DNA of 64,000 nt from Dryocosmus kuriphilus (GCA_038277395.1 CM076192.1:53057119-53121118), one strand, 5' to 3'; positions 10,073 to 21,908 are shown, numbered from the stretch's first letter. Numbers and translations: made by a program. Notes: a model not told the origin generated them from the sequence alone.

Positions 10073-11036
10073 TTACTGACCCGTAGAGAGCACCCTTTTT
10101 GGGACATAGATTTTTCTAAGTACTTCATTTTCGAATACTCTAAACCTGTTCTCCTCTCCTTTCATCAGGGCCCACGTTTCGCACCCGTACATGACGACCG
10201 ACATTATTATCGTTCTGTAAATTCTTACTTTGATGTTTCTACATAACGATCGCGATTTTAGTAATGTATTTGTTGCATAGTAGCACCCATTGCCAGCGCG
10301 CAATCGCCTGTTTATTTCCATTTTAATGTTATTGTCGCTAGTTATAATAGTCCCGAGGTATTTAAACTCATTAACTCTTTCAAATTTCATATGTCCGGCC
10401 ATTAGATACCCCTCTTCATTGGTTTGTTCTGATTTGTCGACGATCAAATATTTTGTCTTCGATTCGCTAACTCCTAAATATATTTCCTTGGCTTTTCTGA
10501 TCAAGATCTCTGCATTTTTAACTACCCTTTCTTTATCATCCCCGAGTAAGTCAAGATCATCCGCATATCCCAGAATGTGTATTATCCCATTGAGGGTAGC
10601 ACCGGACCGATTTGTTTGCACTTGTCTGACCACGTATTCTAAAACTAAGTTGAAAAGGATGCACGAAAGCGCATCGCCCTGTTTCAGGCCATCGCGGATC
10701 AAAAACTCTCTTCAGATAAACTTCCGTTTACGCGTATTCTACCCCTACTGCCGCTTAAGCAAACTTCGATAAGTCTAACCAATTTCCTTGGTACACTCAA
10801 GAAATCTAGAATCCAGTACATTCGTGCGCGTATAATATAGTCTTAAGCTTTTTTGAAGTCGATAAATAGCTGATGTATTTCTTCATTAAATTCCCAGTTC
10901 TTTTCCAACAGTTGTCTAATTGTAAATATTTGATCGCTTGTAAACCGGTTTCGGCGGAATCCACAATTATTTTCTTAGCAAAAGGGGTTAGTCTACTTAA
11001 GATTACATTGGACAGGATCTTATAGCACGAAGGCAC
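10073..11036 (-). pseudogene. RTE-like reverse transcriptase (copy A), several breaks
   Basis: Two frames: 11036 to 10806 with MPSCYKILSNVILSRLTPFA, and 10702 to 10073 with IRDGLKQGDALSCILFNLVL and the catalytic ILGYADDLDLL, followed by the thumb (FKYLGTIITSDNN, VRIYRTIIMSVVMYGCETWA). The stretch between 10806 and 10702 reads out of frame. This is the enzyme for target-primed reverse transcription. YADD is preserved, but the frameshifts make the copy inactive. Confidence 0.85.
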
Positions 11037-11153
11037 AAGGGTAATTCCCCGATAATTGTTACGGTTCGTTTTATCGCCTTTTTTTAAAAATGGGTATAAT
11101 AATAGAGGTATTCCATTCCTCCGGTACGCGTTCTGTTTTCCAGATTGCGCGTA

Positions 11154-11786
11154 TTAATTTACAAATTTGCCTTGTTTTTTTTTTCTTTCTTCTTTATCAG
11201 TATGCTCATAAATCAGTAGATCATCAGTATGGATTTCACCGAAATTAACTTCAACGGGGGCTTCGCGTACGTTCAATAGCTTATCGAAATAGTTTTTCCA
11301 TAAATTTAGTATTTCTGTCGCATCAGCTACTAGATTGCCATTTTCGTCCCTCATTACTTCCGTTCTACTTTGAAAGCCTTTCCTTATAAAATTGATTCCC
11401 CTGTACATCTCACGCGTGTTATTTTTTTTATTATTCATTTCTATTGCTAGTATTTTATTCTTTTCCCACTCCCTTTTCTTGAATCTGTAAAACCTATTTG
11501 TACTTTTGCTAATCTCGAGATACTTTTTATGCGTTTGATCTCGCTTATTTTGTAAACTAATTAGTTTGGCCTCTGTTCGCTTTTCAAACCATATTTTGCA
11601 CTCTTCGTCGAACCACGGTTTGATTTTGGTTACTTTCTTTAAACCTATAGTACTTTTCGCGGCTGTCTTTATCGACTCTTTCATATTGCCGCACAGGGTT
11701 TCCGGGTCCTCCTCACAATTATCGCTATCGTCTCTTTGTTTTTGAAGAGTATCAAAACTATTAGAAATCTTTACTTGATAATTCAA
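11154..11786 (-). pseudogene. RTE-like linker between endonuclease and RT (copy A)
   Basis: Begins MNYQVKISNSFDTLQKQRDD and includes KPWFDEECKIWFEKRTEAK and EILNLWKNYFDKLLNVREAP, the conserved helical linker of this LINE type. A 200-base part of this block is missing in copy B. The frame ends in a lysine-rich stretch at 11154 where a frameshift occurs. Confidence 0.8.
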
Positions 11787-11867
11787 TGTTTCTGTTGGTA
11801 TTTTAAACTTATCTATATTGAAACGGACTGTTGGCTGTGGGGGCTGGTTTTCTTACGTAACGCTAGT

Positions 11868-12536
11868 CTAGATCTTAGTTTCCAAATCACGAGAAAGTGG
11901 TCTGAATTTAAACCCGCTACCCTGTACATCGAGAATATTTGTATGACGTCTTCTGTCAATTAAAACGTGATCAATCTGATTGTGAGTGAAACCATCTGGT
12001 GATGTCCAGGTGGCCTTATGTATATTTTTATGCTTGAAATATGTGCTTTTGACAACGAGGTTCCTTGAAGCTGCAAAATTTATTACCCTAGTCCCATTAT
12101 CATTACTGACGTCATCCAAGCTTTCTGATCGTATTGTAGGCATATACATCGGTTCTTTTGCAATTTTCACGTTGAAATCTTCCAATACTATTTTTGCGCC
12201 GAACTTCGAGAACTTGTCAAAAACTTGTTCGATAGTTTCGTAAAAAAGATCTGTAATATCTTCGTATTTTTCCTCGTTAAGGCAGTGCACGTTGATTAGC
12301 ACCTGTTTGCAGAAATTACCCTTTAGTACAATATATGATAACCAGTCTTTAATGAATTGCATATCGATAACCGCTTGCGAAATTCGTTTATTAATAAGAA
12401 ACCCGGTCCCCAGTTTGCGCCCTTTAGCTCCTCCATAGTGAAAAGTGTACTTATGCTTAGAAATTGATGCGTACTCGCCCGGCCAGCAGGTTTCTTGAAG
12501 TGCTATTATATCAATATGATGAAAAATAATGTTCAA
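11868..12536 (-). pseudogene. RTE-like endonuclease domain (copy A)
   Basis: The frame shows DIIALQETCWPGEY, GTGFLINKRISQAV, then IVLEDFNVKIAKE and DNGTRVINFAASRNLVV, and ends TSPDGFTHNQIDHVLID. This is the EEP nuclease fold that nicks target DNA. The usual GDFN catalytic block reads EDFN here, while copy B has GDFN, so copy A probably lost activity. The first ten or so residues before HIDIIALQET come from flanking DNA, not the element. The frame breaks near 11868; RT pieces follow downstream. Confidence 0.82.
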
Positions 12537-13387
12537 GAGTCTGTCTAAGGATTTAAGGTAGACCTGAGATCAAATACCTTCAGTCTCTTCTAGCGAGGTA
12601 TAAATTAACCTAAAGAGGGTGTGAGGTCAAAAGGAAAACTAATAAAAATGAAAAATATCTCTCTGACGTTACATCGCAGAGTGGGGAAAAAGTACATTTT
12701 TTGGTTCAAAATACGATTCCGGCTGAACCTGTGGACCGATTTGGATGTTTGTTTTTAAAAAAAAGCTGATAAAATTCCGGAGAGAATTGTCGAGGCCGAT
12801 TTTTAAGGTCTCCAGTTTTTTATAAATAAACAAATATATGGGAAAAAAATGACAATTTGTTTTAGTTTAGTCCTCTGGCTTCTTGGAAATAGCGTGAAAA
12901 GTTTCGCAATCAACTCAGCTTGATAGTGCAACATTACTGGAAGATTATGCAATAGCGAGCATCAAACAAAAAAATTTTTAATAAACAAATAATTTGTTAA
13001 ATTTTATTTTCGCGATTTTCATTATTTTCATATTATTTTTCCTCGTTTTGTAAGTAATTCATCGCATAACATTACTATGATGAAAAAATTTCGTATTTAA
13101 ATAATAATTAACAATAATATAAACAAATTTTATTAACGAATGTGCACTTTAGATGTGTTTTGAAGAAAACACCGTTTTTTTCAGTTTGTGCTTATAATTA
13201 GCTAACTGGGGGTAGTTTGAATACAAGAGATAACTGTACAATAATTTTCATAATTGTGATAAACAATTTTATAATAAATAAAAAAAAGGCCGGAAAAAAG
13301 TCTTTTTTCAGTGTCATTTGAGTAAAAACATCATTTGTTAGTGCAACGATACTAAAAGTTAATTCAATAGTGAAAATTAAACAAAAT

Positions 13388-14701
13388 AATCTGCCCGCTG
13401 CGCGGGCACATTCTCATCGCGCGCTACGCGCGCCGCGCTTCGCGCGAAGTATGAGCGCGCCTAGGGCGCGCGTCTGTTAGCACTCGCGCTTCGCGCTCGA
13501 TACGTTATTTACGGCACTCACGCTTCGCGCTCGATAGATTATTCACCTCGCGCTACGCGCTCGGTGTTTATAGATCGTATAAACCTTTAAATTAGAAATT
13601 ACAAAAGAAATTATTTTACTTAAGGCTCTATCGCCCTTAAGGAATACATTCTCATCATGACACTCGCGCTTCGCGCTCGATAATTACGTTTCTTTAAAAC
13701 ACATTATAGATTGGTAAAGCTCTTTTTGATTTTCCAAATTTTTACAATACAGGATTTCGATTCTTAAAAGTAAAACGATGAGTCTTATAAATAAATTTTG
13801 TAGCTATTTCCAAGGTGAACAATTCTGCTTGTTAATATTTTCTCATATCTTGCACAGTTTTGCTGAAAAGTGGTTTTCTTTATATTTCATAACATATTTC
13901 ACGAATAACTCAAAAACTACGCGTCTGATCAAAAAAATGATAGAGAGCAAATTTGTAGACAATTTGGAGACGAACAACTTTGTTTGTTATTATTTTTCCG
14001 TATCTTCGATAGTTTGGCGGAAAATTTGAAATCTTTAATTTTTAACAACGTTTTATCGATTAAAACAAAAACCGTGCATTTTATGAAAAAATCGTTAAAA
14101 CAAAATTTGTAGATCTTTTTAAATTGAACAACTTTGTTCTTTACAATTTTTTGGTATCTTGAATATTTTGGCGGGAAACCACAGTTTTTTAATTTTAATA
14201 GCGTTTTCTTGATAATTAAAACAAAAACCGTTCATTTTATCAAAAAACGGTTAAGACAAAATTTGTAGATTTTTTTGAGATGAACAATTTTACTTTCTTA
14301 CGTTTTTTTTTTGTATCTCTGATAGTTTAGCTGGAAAATGGATTTTTTGATTTTGTGAAAACCGTTTTTGATGGATAAAACCATAACCGTTGGTCAAAAA
14401 CCGCTGGTTAACGAACTTGTCCTTTCTTTTTGGACCTTAAAGTAGTGTGCCAAAGCGCCATCCAATCCGATTAGTCCTTCGAAAGTTATCGTGGGAACAG
14501 ACGACGACAACGACGACAACGACAACGACGACAACGACAACGACGACAACGACGACAACGACGACAACGCCAACAGACAGACAGACACGGTCGTAAAAAA
14601 ACCATTTTTTCGGATTCAGGAGGTCTTAAAACGTGGAGATTTCATGAAATCCGCGAAAGTCAAATTTTGCATAAATCTAATACCTTCTCTGATGAGAATG
14701 T
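13388..14701 (-). mobile_element. HINE-like repeat, copy 1
   Basis: Reading the minus strand: 5' ACATTCTCATC (14701-14691), a GTC/GTT microsatellite (about 14500-14585), ~155-base tandem repeats (14400 to 13890), GCGAAGC-rich hairpins, then GATGAGAATGT and a terminal hairpin (13407-13392) ending in AGA. It is inserted in the left arm of the foldback, within a T-tract. Confidence 0.8.
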
Positions 14702-15855
14702 AAAAATTTGTTAATAGGGAAATTATTTGTTAGAAGTTGATTTTCTCACATTTTTATCATTTTTGTGTTAGTATTCTTTCCCATCTTGTGAGTAATTCAT
14801 CTCATAACGTCACTATGATGAAGACGTTTCATATTAAAATAATTATTAACAAAAATATGAACACATTACATTTACAAATGTGTATTTTGGGTTTTTTTCA
14901 GAAAAAAGTTCTTTTTTTTTTATTTATAACAATTTTTAAATGTATTGTTCAATCATTCCTTGTATTCAAACCCTCTTGTGTTGTCCAACTGTAAGGACCT
15001 GAATGAAAAAAGAAACTTTTTTTCTAAAAAAACACCCAAAATACACATTTGTTAATGTAATTTGTTCATATTATTGTTAATAATTATTTTTATATGAAAT
15101 ATCTTCATCATAGTAACGTTATGAGATGAATTAGTCACAAGATGAGAAAGAATAATACAAAAATGATAAAAGTGTGAGAAAATCAACTTTTAACAAATAA
15201 TTTGTCTATTAACAAATTTTTTTGTTTAATTTGCACTATTCAATTAACTTTTAGTATCGTTGCACTAACAAATTGAGGCAATTGCGGAAGATTTTACTCA
15301 ATTGATACTGAAAAAAGACTTTTTCCGGCCTTTTTTTTATTTGTTATAAAATTTGTTTATAAAAATTATGAAAATTGTTGTTCAGTTATCTCTCGTATTC
15401 AAACTGCCTCGAGTTACCTAATTATAAGCACAGACTGAAAAAACGGTGTTTTTCTTCAAAACACACCCAAAGTGCCCATTTGTTAATGAAATTTGTTTAT
15501 ATTATTGTTAATTATTATTATTCAAATATGAGCTTTTTCCATCATTGTAATGTTATGCGATGAATTACTTACAAGATGAGAAAAAATAATATGAAAATAA
15601 TGAAAATCGCGAAAATCAACTTTTAACAAATAATTTGTTTATCTATTATTAACAAATTTTTTTGTTAATGCTCGCTATTGGATAATCGTCTAGTAATGTT
15701 GCACTATCAAACTGAGTTGCCAAGAAGCCAAGAAGCCAGAGAACTAAACTCAAAAAATTGTCATTCTTTTCCATATGTTTGTTTATTTATAATAACTGGG
15801 GACCTTTTTCAAAAATCGGCCTCGACAATTCTCTTCGGAATTTTATCAGCTTTTT

Positions 15856-16994
15856 ACATTCTCATCAGAGAAGGTATTAGATTTATGTAAAATTTGACTT
15901 TCGCGGATTTCATGAAATCTCCACGTTTTGAGACCCCCTGAGTCAGAAAAAACGGTTTTTACGACCGTGTCTGTCTGTCTGTTGGCGTTGTCGTCGTTGT
16001 TGTCGTTGTCGTCGTTGTCGTCGTTGTCGTTGTCGTTGTCGTCTGTTCCCACGATAACTTTCGAAGGACTAATCGGATTGGATTGCGCTTTGGCACACTA
16101 CTTTAAGGTCCAAAAAGAAAGGACGAGTTCGTTAACCAGCGGTTTTTGACCAACGGTTATGGTTTTATCCATCAAAAACTGTTTCACAAAATAAAAAAAA
16201 TCCATTTTCCGGCTAACTAAACTATGAGAGATACAAAAAAAAATGTAAGAAAGTAAAATTGTTCATCTCAGAAATATCTACAAATTTTGTCTTAACCGTT
16301 TTTTGATAAAATGAACAGTTTTTGTTTTAATCAAGAAAACGCTATTAAAATTAAAAAACTCTGGTTTCCCGCCAAAATATTCAAGATACAAAAAATTGGT
16401 AAAGAACAAAGTTGTTCAACTCAAAAATATCTACAAATTTTGTATTAACCATTTTTTGGTAAAATGCACGGTTTTTGTTTTAATCGATAAAACGTTATTA
16501 AAAATCAAAATTTTCAAATTTCCCGCCAAACTATGCAAGATAAGGAAAAATGATAATAAATAAAGTTGTTCGCCGTAAAAAGTTCTACAAATTTGCTTTC
16601 TATCATTTTTTTGAGCAGACACGTAGTTTTTGAGTTATTCGTGAAATATGTTATGAAGTATAAAGAAAACCACTTTTCAGCAAAACTTTGCAAGATATGA
16701 GAAAATATTAATAAGCAAAATTGTTCACCTTGAAAAGAGCTACACAATTTATTTATAAGACTCATCGTTTTACTTTTAAGAATCGAAATCCTGTATTGTG
16801 AAAATTTGGAAAATCACAAAAAAACTTTACCAATCTACAATGTGTTTTAAAAAAATGTTATTATCGAGCGCGAAGCGCGAGTGCCGTAAATAACGTATCG
16901 AGCGCGAAGCGCGAGTGCCAACAGACGCGCGCCCTAGGCGCGCTCACACTTCGCGCTAAGCGCGCGATGAGAATGTGCCCGCGAAGCGGGCAGA
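15856..16994 (+). mobile_element. HINE-like repeat, copy 2
   Basis: 5' ACATTCTCATC at 15856, microsatellite at about 15970-16045, tandem ~155-base units, palindromic GC block 16865-16975, GATGAGAATGT and hairpin GCCCGCGAAGCGGGC ending AGA near 16994. It is inserted in the right arm of the foldback; the left arm keeps the empty T8 tract. Confidence 0.82.
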
Positions 16995-17319
16995 TTTTTT
17001 TTTTTAAAGACATCCAAATCGGTCCACAGGTTCAGCCGGAATCGTATTTTGAACCAAAAAATGTACTTTTTCCCCACTGTGTATCGGACTGATTGACTGC
17101 ATTTTGGTATCAACCTTTAATATTTTTTTTTACTCCATACTTAATGCACGAGGTAAGTGAAAAAATGGAAGACACTATGGACTACCTATCCTTAAAAAAT
17201 AAAACAAAATTAAATTAAAATCATTTTCGAATAGCTCAGTGAGTCGACGAATATAACATTTTATAATGCAGTTGCCGCATTAGATATTTACAAATTCATG
17301 ATATCCAGGGATACAAAAA

Positions 17320-17466
17320 GTGTAAGATAAGAAATTGGAAAACGCTCCACTCGTGAATAGTGGCGTTCCCGGTTCAAATCCGGACCGAGGTAAATTTTTT
17401 CTCGTTTCTCCGAACAATTATTTAGACCAGTAATCGATAAAAAAAAATTAAAATCAGAAACTAACT
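17320..17466 (+). mobile_element. tRNA-like SINE, copy 1 (5' damaged)
   Basis: The 3' half of a tRNA fold: stem CCACT/AGTGG around the loop CGTGAAT, then a B box GGTTCAAATCC and CCGAGGT. About 75 bases of AT-rich body follow that also follow copy 2 (shared TTTTTTCTCGTTTCTCC and AATTATTTAGACCA). The A-box half is eroded. Confidence 0.65.
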
Positions 17467-17610
17467 ACTTAATTATCCTGGTCGATGGAATAACACCAAT
17501 ATATTAAATTATAGCCAGATTCGGGCAATTTATTCAGATTGAAATTTCACAGGCATAGATGCACATCCGCTTCATCCTGTTGAATGAGAAACGAGAAACA
17601 ATCTACTGGG

Positions 17611-17755
17611 GCCTCGGTGGCGTAATTGGAAAATGCTGCACTCGTGAATAGTGGCGTTCCCGGCTCAAGTCCGGGCCGAGGTAGATTTTTTCTCGTTTCT
17701 CCAAAAAATTATTTAGACCATTAATCGATAAAAAAAAATTAACATCAGAAACTAA
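17611..17755 (+). mobile_element. tRNA-like SINE, copy 2
   Basis: A 72-base tRNA-like head (17611-17682): acceptor GCCTCGG pairs with CCGAGGT, A box TGGCGTAATTGG, B box GGCTCAAGTCC. The anticodon loop CGTGAAT has G where tRNAs have the invariant U33, so this is a tRNA-derived repeat rather than a working tRNA. The shared body downstream supports a SINE. Confidence 0.65.
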
Positions 17756-17769
17756 TTAATTTACTACAT

Positions 17770-18235
17770 TTTCTAAGTTTTCAAAACTATAAATTCATCG
17801 ATTTTTAAATGCAATTATTACAAAAACGAGCTGCTAGGATTTCACTCAGCATGAATTCTGACTCTGCTGGTGAATAAAAATGATTCTGTCTATGCAGAAT
17901 TTGTCGACATTTTGACTTGAATTAAATGTGATTCTTCTACGCCGTGTACAGTATAAGTCTGATAAGTTTCTTACTTTGGGGCTGTAAGGGTATAAAATCC
18001 CAGGAATTTGAGACTTAGTGAATGCCCCTTCCAGTAGAGGTTATTTATTGTAGTGCGCATGTGCACGCAAATACGCAACTGGCGCGCGCAGGCACAGTAT
18101 GTGATCGCATTTACATAGTGGGAGCTTCAAATTAGTGTGCGTGAATGTAGATGCAATGACGTCATAAGGGGAATGGAGACTTATTGGACTTTTACTGTAG
18201 TTCTGTGAACAGTGACAAGCAGCTAAAAGCTTTTC
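17770..18235. other. No gene recognised
   Basis: Non-coding sequence with one GC-richer patch near 18060-18120 (alternating GCGCATGTGCACGC). No domain or repeat partner was found in the window. Confidence 0.4.
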
Positions 18236-18236
18236 C

Positions 18237-18470
18237 GCCCTCCCGCAAAACCTAGGAAACTGTTAGGGGTTTGATGATAAGTATTTCTTTGACCAGTCAC
18301 AGGGGTGCCGTTTCATGTCCCGAAAAACACTGTAAAGTGTAAGGGGTGTGACTTAATGTATTCATATGACCATTAACAGGGCTACCTTCTGGCTCCCTGC
18401 AAAACACTGAGTAGGAGTGTCACTTCAAGTATACATGATTCTTCGTATAACCAGAGCCGAATCAAATTGT
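18237..18470. repeat. Degenerate ~80-base minisatellite, three units
   Basis: Units begin near 18237, 18318 and 18398 with CCC(T/G)(C/A)(C/A)AAAAC-like strings, share a GTAAGGGGTGTGA-like middle and end in CAGGGGTGCC-like sequence. Units differ by 25-30 percent by eye. Confidence 0.5.
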
Positions 18471-20580
18471 AAAACTGCTTAATTGACCAAATCGTACTAA
18501 AAATTAGAACGATGGTGGTATCAAAGACTTAATGAGGAACTTCATCTCCAACAGAACTTCTTACTCTAAAGATCAGCTATGGCTGTGTAACCTCTACCTC
18601 AGAACTATCACTGAGAAAACTGGATACTAAGAAATTGATATTAAAAATGTGAATATTACCCCATAATATCTAGATATTATTGAACAGCATCTCCAGTTCT
18701 TCTTTTAATATACGAGATATTACTGGTTACTATAATATGATTCTATAACGTTTTTATAATTTGAGATTTTCAAATTTAATATCCGAAAATTACCGAATAA
18801 TAACAGAAAATATTAAAAGCCCTTATAATCTGAGATTTTAATACTTAAAATTCGAGATATTATCTGATAATAAGAGAAAATATCTCTTAGTTGGGTTGGC
18901 GTTTCTCGAGGTTTGATTTCGAGAAACATGACTGTACTAATTATAAATTACCCTATTATTAATGAGCTGATTTTGTACTTGTGCTTTTTTGAACATGTAT
19001 TGCGTACTTACATTGTAGTAAGTATGGATTTTTCTTGTTACATGACGTCAAAATTCTAAGCAAAGGAAAGCTAACCTCTAAAAGAACAAAAACTTTGACT
19101 TTCCAAGAGAATTTCCTAATATAAAATTACTTTGTAGGTTTTTGAAAATGGGCGAATCTGATGTAAGCAACTTACTGAAAAAATGGGAGGTCGACGATTT
19201 GAAGATACGTTTCATGTTTCACAAGCATTACCATTTTTGGAGCATTGAAAGTGTTCCGAAATTTCCTGCGAATCCTGCTTTCAATGGTGTAGTGACAATT
19301 ATTGAATTCTTTTCGATACCGTTTTCGTTCTTGTGTTTTGAATCTCCATAGCAGTAAAAGTTATCTCGTAAATTTTAATCCACCCCTTTCTGTACCCAAC
19401 GTTGACAGTATTTTTGTGGATACTTTTGAATAGCATAAAGTAACCATGAAATAGAAAAATTGTAAATCCCTCTAATTTTGACACATTTCGCTATATTTAT
19501 TTAATATTTTTCTAATAAAATGACGTAAAAAATATTTAGAAACACAGTATTGGTCATTTTGCGTTGTCCAGATTGATTTCTACATAGACAGCTCTGGTGA
19601 AAAATTATTTTTTATTTTTTTAATCATGATTTTATATTTTTTTAATTGGTAAAATTTGAGTAAAGCGAGTGCTTTACGATAAATGTATGTATTGTTATGC
19701 ATAATCCTACTAGATTTTGCAAATTTCATGCTTTTGGAGCGTATATAGGGCATATAATAGAGGATATAATAGATGTTCGTCTGTAAGATGAAGGTTCTTC
19801 ATAATTTATTGCTACGGATACTAATAATATCATCTTTTCTCTCACGTCACATAATGTACTATTATCTACTGCAGGATATTTGGATATCCTGAGGATATCC
19901 TGTTTGGTGTTTACAGGATATCCTTCGTGGGACATGAAAGGATACACAGAAAAACCTGGGCTTATTTTCATTCAGATATTTACCTTAAATTGAGACGCAT
20001 CATTTTTTAGCCAAAAAGGACTTAATTTGAGTTTTTAAGCAAAGGCAATTTTATGAAGTTGACCCGGCAACGCTTGAATTGTGACCTGAAAAGCATAAAG
20101 ACGCATCAGCAATAAGTCCAGCTTTTTTCTGTGTATTATGCAGGGCAGAATTTTGAATATCCGTAGGATATCCTGGGGACTCTTATGGGATATTCCAGGG
20201 GTATCCTTTTGCTTTGAGGGTACGACCATATCCTCAATTAGGATAGGGATCACAGCGATTCAGTAGTTTAATTTTAGGGTAAAAGGGGGATTTTTTAAAC
20301 ATATCTTTTCTAATATTCTACTTAGTGACGTTTTCAAAATTTTCAAAAAGAAAAGAAAAAATTGACTAAGTCGGACTAAAATAGCACTTTTTAAACAATA
20401 TGAAAAATATATTTCAAACGGTTCTTAAAGTTGATGAACTTTAGAATGGACAAGAATTTTTTTTATCTTTTAAATTTAGAAAATCCAATTTTTCTCCATT
20501 AATAATTTTAGGTCCAAAGCGTCTAGAAATAAAAATTTTCTTGTATTTCTTTGTAGGATATCTCTCGGTTACTTTCAGAT
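18471..20580. other. AT-rich intergenic sequence
   Basis: About 2.1 kb without a recognisable gene. Short ORFs (for example 19142-19351) have no domain. Between 18650 and 18900 the motif GAGATATTA/ATAATATC recurs. See the separate GGATATCC cluster at 19865-20245. Confidence 0.4.
19865..20245. repeat. Clustered GGATATCC palindromes
   Basis: The 8-base palindrome GGATATCC and one-off variants (GGATATTCC, GGGATATTCC) occur seven or more times in two groups, 19870-19930 and 20155-20240. This is probably a degenerate repeat of unknown origin. Confidence 0.5.
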
Positions 20581-20587
20581 ATAAAAA

Positions 20588-21908
20588 AATTTGCCCGCTT
20601 CGTGGGCCCATTCTCATCGCGCGGTTCGCGCGAAGTATGAGCGCGCCTAGGGGGCGCGGTCTGGTGGTCGTCGCGCTTCGCGCTCCGATATATTTAAGCC
20701 TCGCGCTTCGCGCTCGGGATGTTTTTAATCCTTGCACATCGTGCTCGGTATTCGTTACGTGGGTCTTAAAATTTCAAAACACTTACTTTTAATGAGATTA
20801 TTAAAATTGAATTTTTTATTAAAAATTACAAGAGAAATTATTTTACTTAAGGCTCTATCGACCTTAAGGAATACATTCTCATCATGATACTCGCGCTTCG
20901 CGCTCGACAATTAACTTTTTTTTAAACACATTGCAGATTGGTAGTTTTTTTGTGATTTTCCAAATTTTCACAATGCAGGATTTCGAGCCTTAAAAGTAAA
21001 ACAATGAGTCTTATAAGTAACTTTTGTAACTCTTTCCAAGGTGAACAATTCTGCTTGTTAATATTTTCTCATATCTTGCACAGTTTTGCTGAAAAGTGGT
21101 TTTTCTTTATATTTCATAACGTATTTCACGAATAACTCGAAAACTACGCGTCTGTTCAAAAAAATGATAGAAAGCAAATTTGGAAATCTTTTTGAGATGA
21201 ACAACTTTATTTACTATAATTTTTTTCGTATCTTGCATAGTTTTGCGGGAAATTTTAATTTTTAATTTTTAATAACGGTTTCTCGATTAAAACAAAAACC
21301 GTGCATTTTATCAAAAAACGGTTAATACAAAATCTGTATATTTTTTTTTGAGCTGAACAACTTTTTTTATTATCATTTTTTTCGTATCTTGAATATTTTG
21401 TCAAGAAACCACAGTTTTTCCTTTTTAATAACGTTTTCTCGATTAAAACAAAAAGCGTGCACTTTATCAAAAAATGGTTAACAAAAAATGGTTAAAACAA
21501 AATTTGTACATTTTTTGAGGTGAACAATTTTATTCTCTACTATTTTTTTTGTATCTCTCATAGTTTAGTCGGAAAATGGATTTTTTGATTTTGTGAAAAC
21601 CGCTTTTGATGGATAAAACCATAACCACTGATCGAAAAGCCGCTGGTTAACGAACTCGTACTTTCTTCTTGGACCCTGAAGAAGTGTGCCAAAGCGCAAT
21701 CTAATCTGATGATTCTTTCAAAAGCTATCGTGGTAACAGGCGCCGACGACAACAAGAACAACGACAACAAAACAAGCAACAACAACAGACAGACACCGTT
21801 GTAAAAACCGTTTTTTCTCACTCAGGGGGTTTCAAAACGTGGAGATTTGATGAAAACTGCGAGGGTCAAATTTTACATAAATCTAATACCTTCTCGATGA
21901 GAATGTAA
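20588..21908 (-). mobile_element. HINE-like repeat, copy 3
   Basis: 3' hairpin and ACATTCTCATC-like boundary at 20590-20625 (hairpin mutated to GCCCGCTTCGTGGGC), GC palindromes to 20735, an internal second ATTCTCATC at 20875, ~155-base units 21090-21590, microsatellite near 21745-21790, 5' end near 21908. Confidence 0.78.

Larger units (their letters stand above)
9753..12516 (-). mobile_element. RTE-like LINE, copy A, 5'-truncated
   Basis: A minus-strand endonuclease-RT element, homologous over its length to copy B at 49.9-52.7 kb. Similarity to copy B starts at about 12516, inside the endonuclease, so the copy is 5'-truncated, as expected from incomplete reverse transcription. The endonuclease resembles craniofacial development protein 2, which itself derives from an RTE/BovB-type LINE; hence the family name used here. 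Confidence 0.82.
12677..17081. mobile_element. Foldback (long inverted repeat) element holding two HINE insertions
   Basis: The ends are inverted: left GTGGGGAAAAAGTACATTTT and the same reversed at 17052-17077, preceded by CA(G/C)A. After removing the two insertions the arms match for about 1 kb: left 12681-13387 plus 14702-14990, right 14991-15855 plus 17000-17077. The centre is near 14990. No ORF with recognisable domains is present, so it is non-autonomous. Each arm also contains two diverged copies of a ~290-base block (12960-13250 and 14702-14990 on the left). No convincing target-site duplication was found. Confidence 0.82.

Noticed and set aside
10290..10772. Plus-strand 160-residue ORF
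   Set aside because: Antisense shadow of the RTE-like reverse transcriptase; the same shadow appears at 51611-52168 opposite copy B.
13778..14029. Recurrent 83-residue ORF starting MSLINKFCS in several places (13.8, 16.5, 28.3, 58.1 kb)
   Set aside because: It is the ~155-base repeat region read in one frame. The ORF is kept only because these parts are similar copies; stops and indels vary and it has no domain.
14491..14703. Asp/Asn-rich ORF (and similar Ser/Leu-rich ORFs in other HINE copies)
   Set aside because: Produced by the GAC/AAC microsatellite of the HINE element; the same tract gives open frames on both strands in copies 1, 2, 6, 7 and 11 with no conserved start or domain.
12677..17081. 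A Polinton/Maverick or viral integration
   Set aside because: Long inverted arms are present, but no polymerase, integrase, protease or capsid-like frames occur and the size after removing insertions is only about 2 kb.
17611..17682. Functional tRNA gene
   Set aside because: U33 is replaced by G, the D arm is weak and the sequence is repeated with a common non-tRNA body, so a tRNA-derived SINE fits better.
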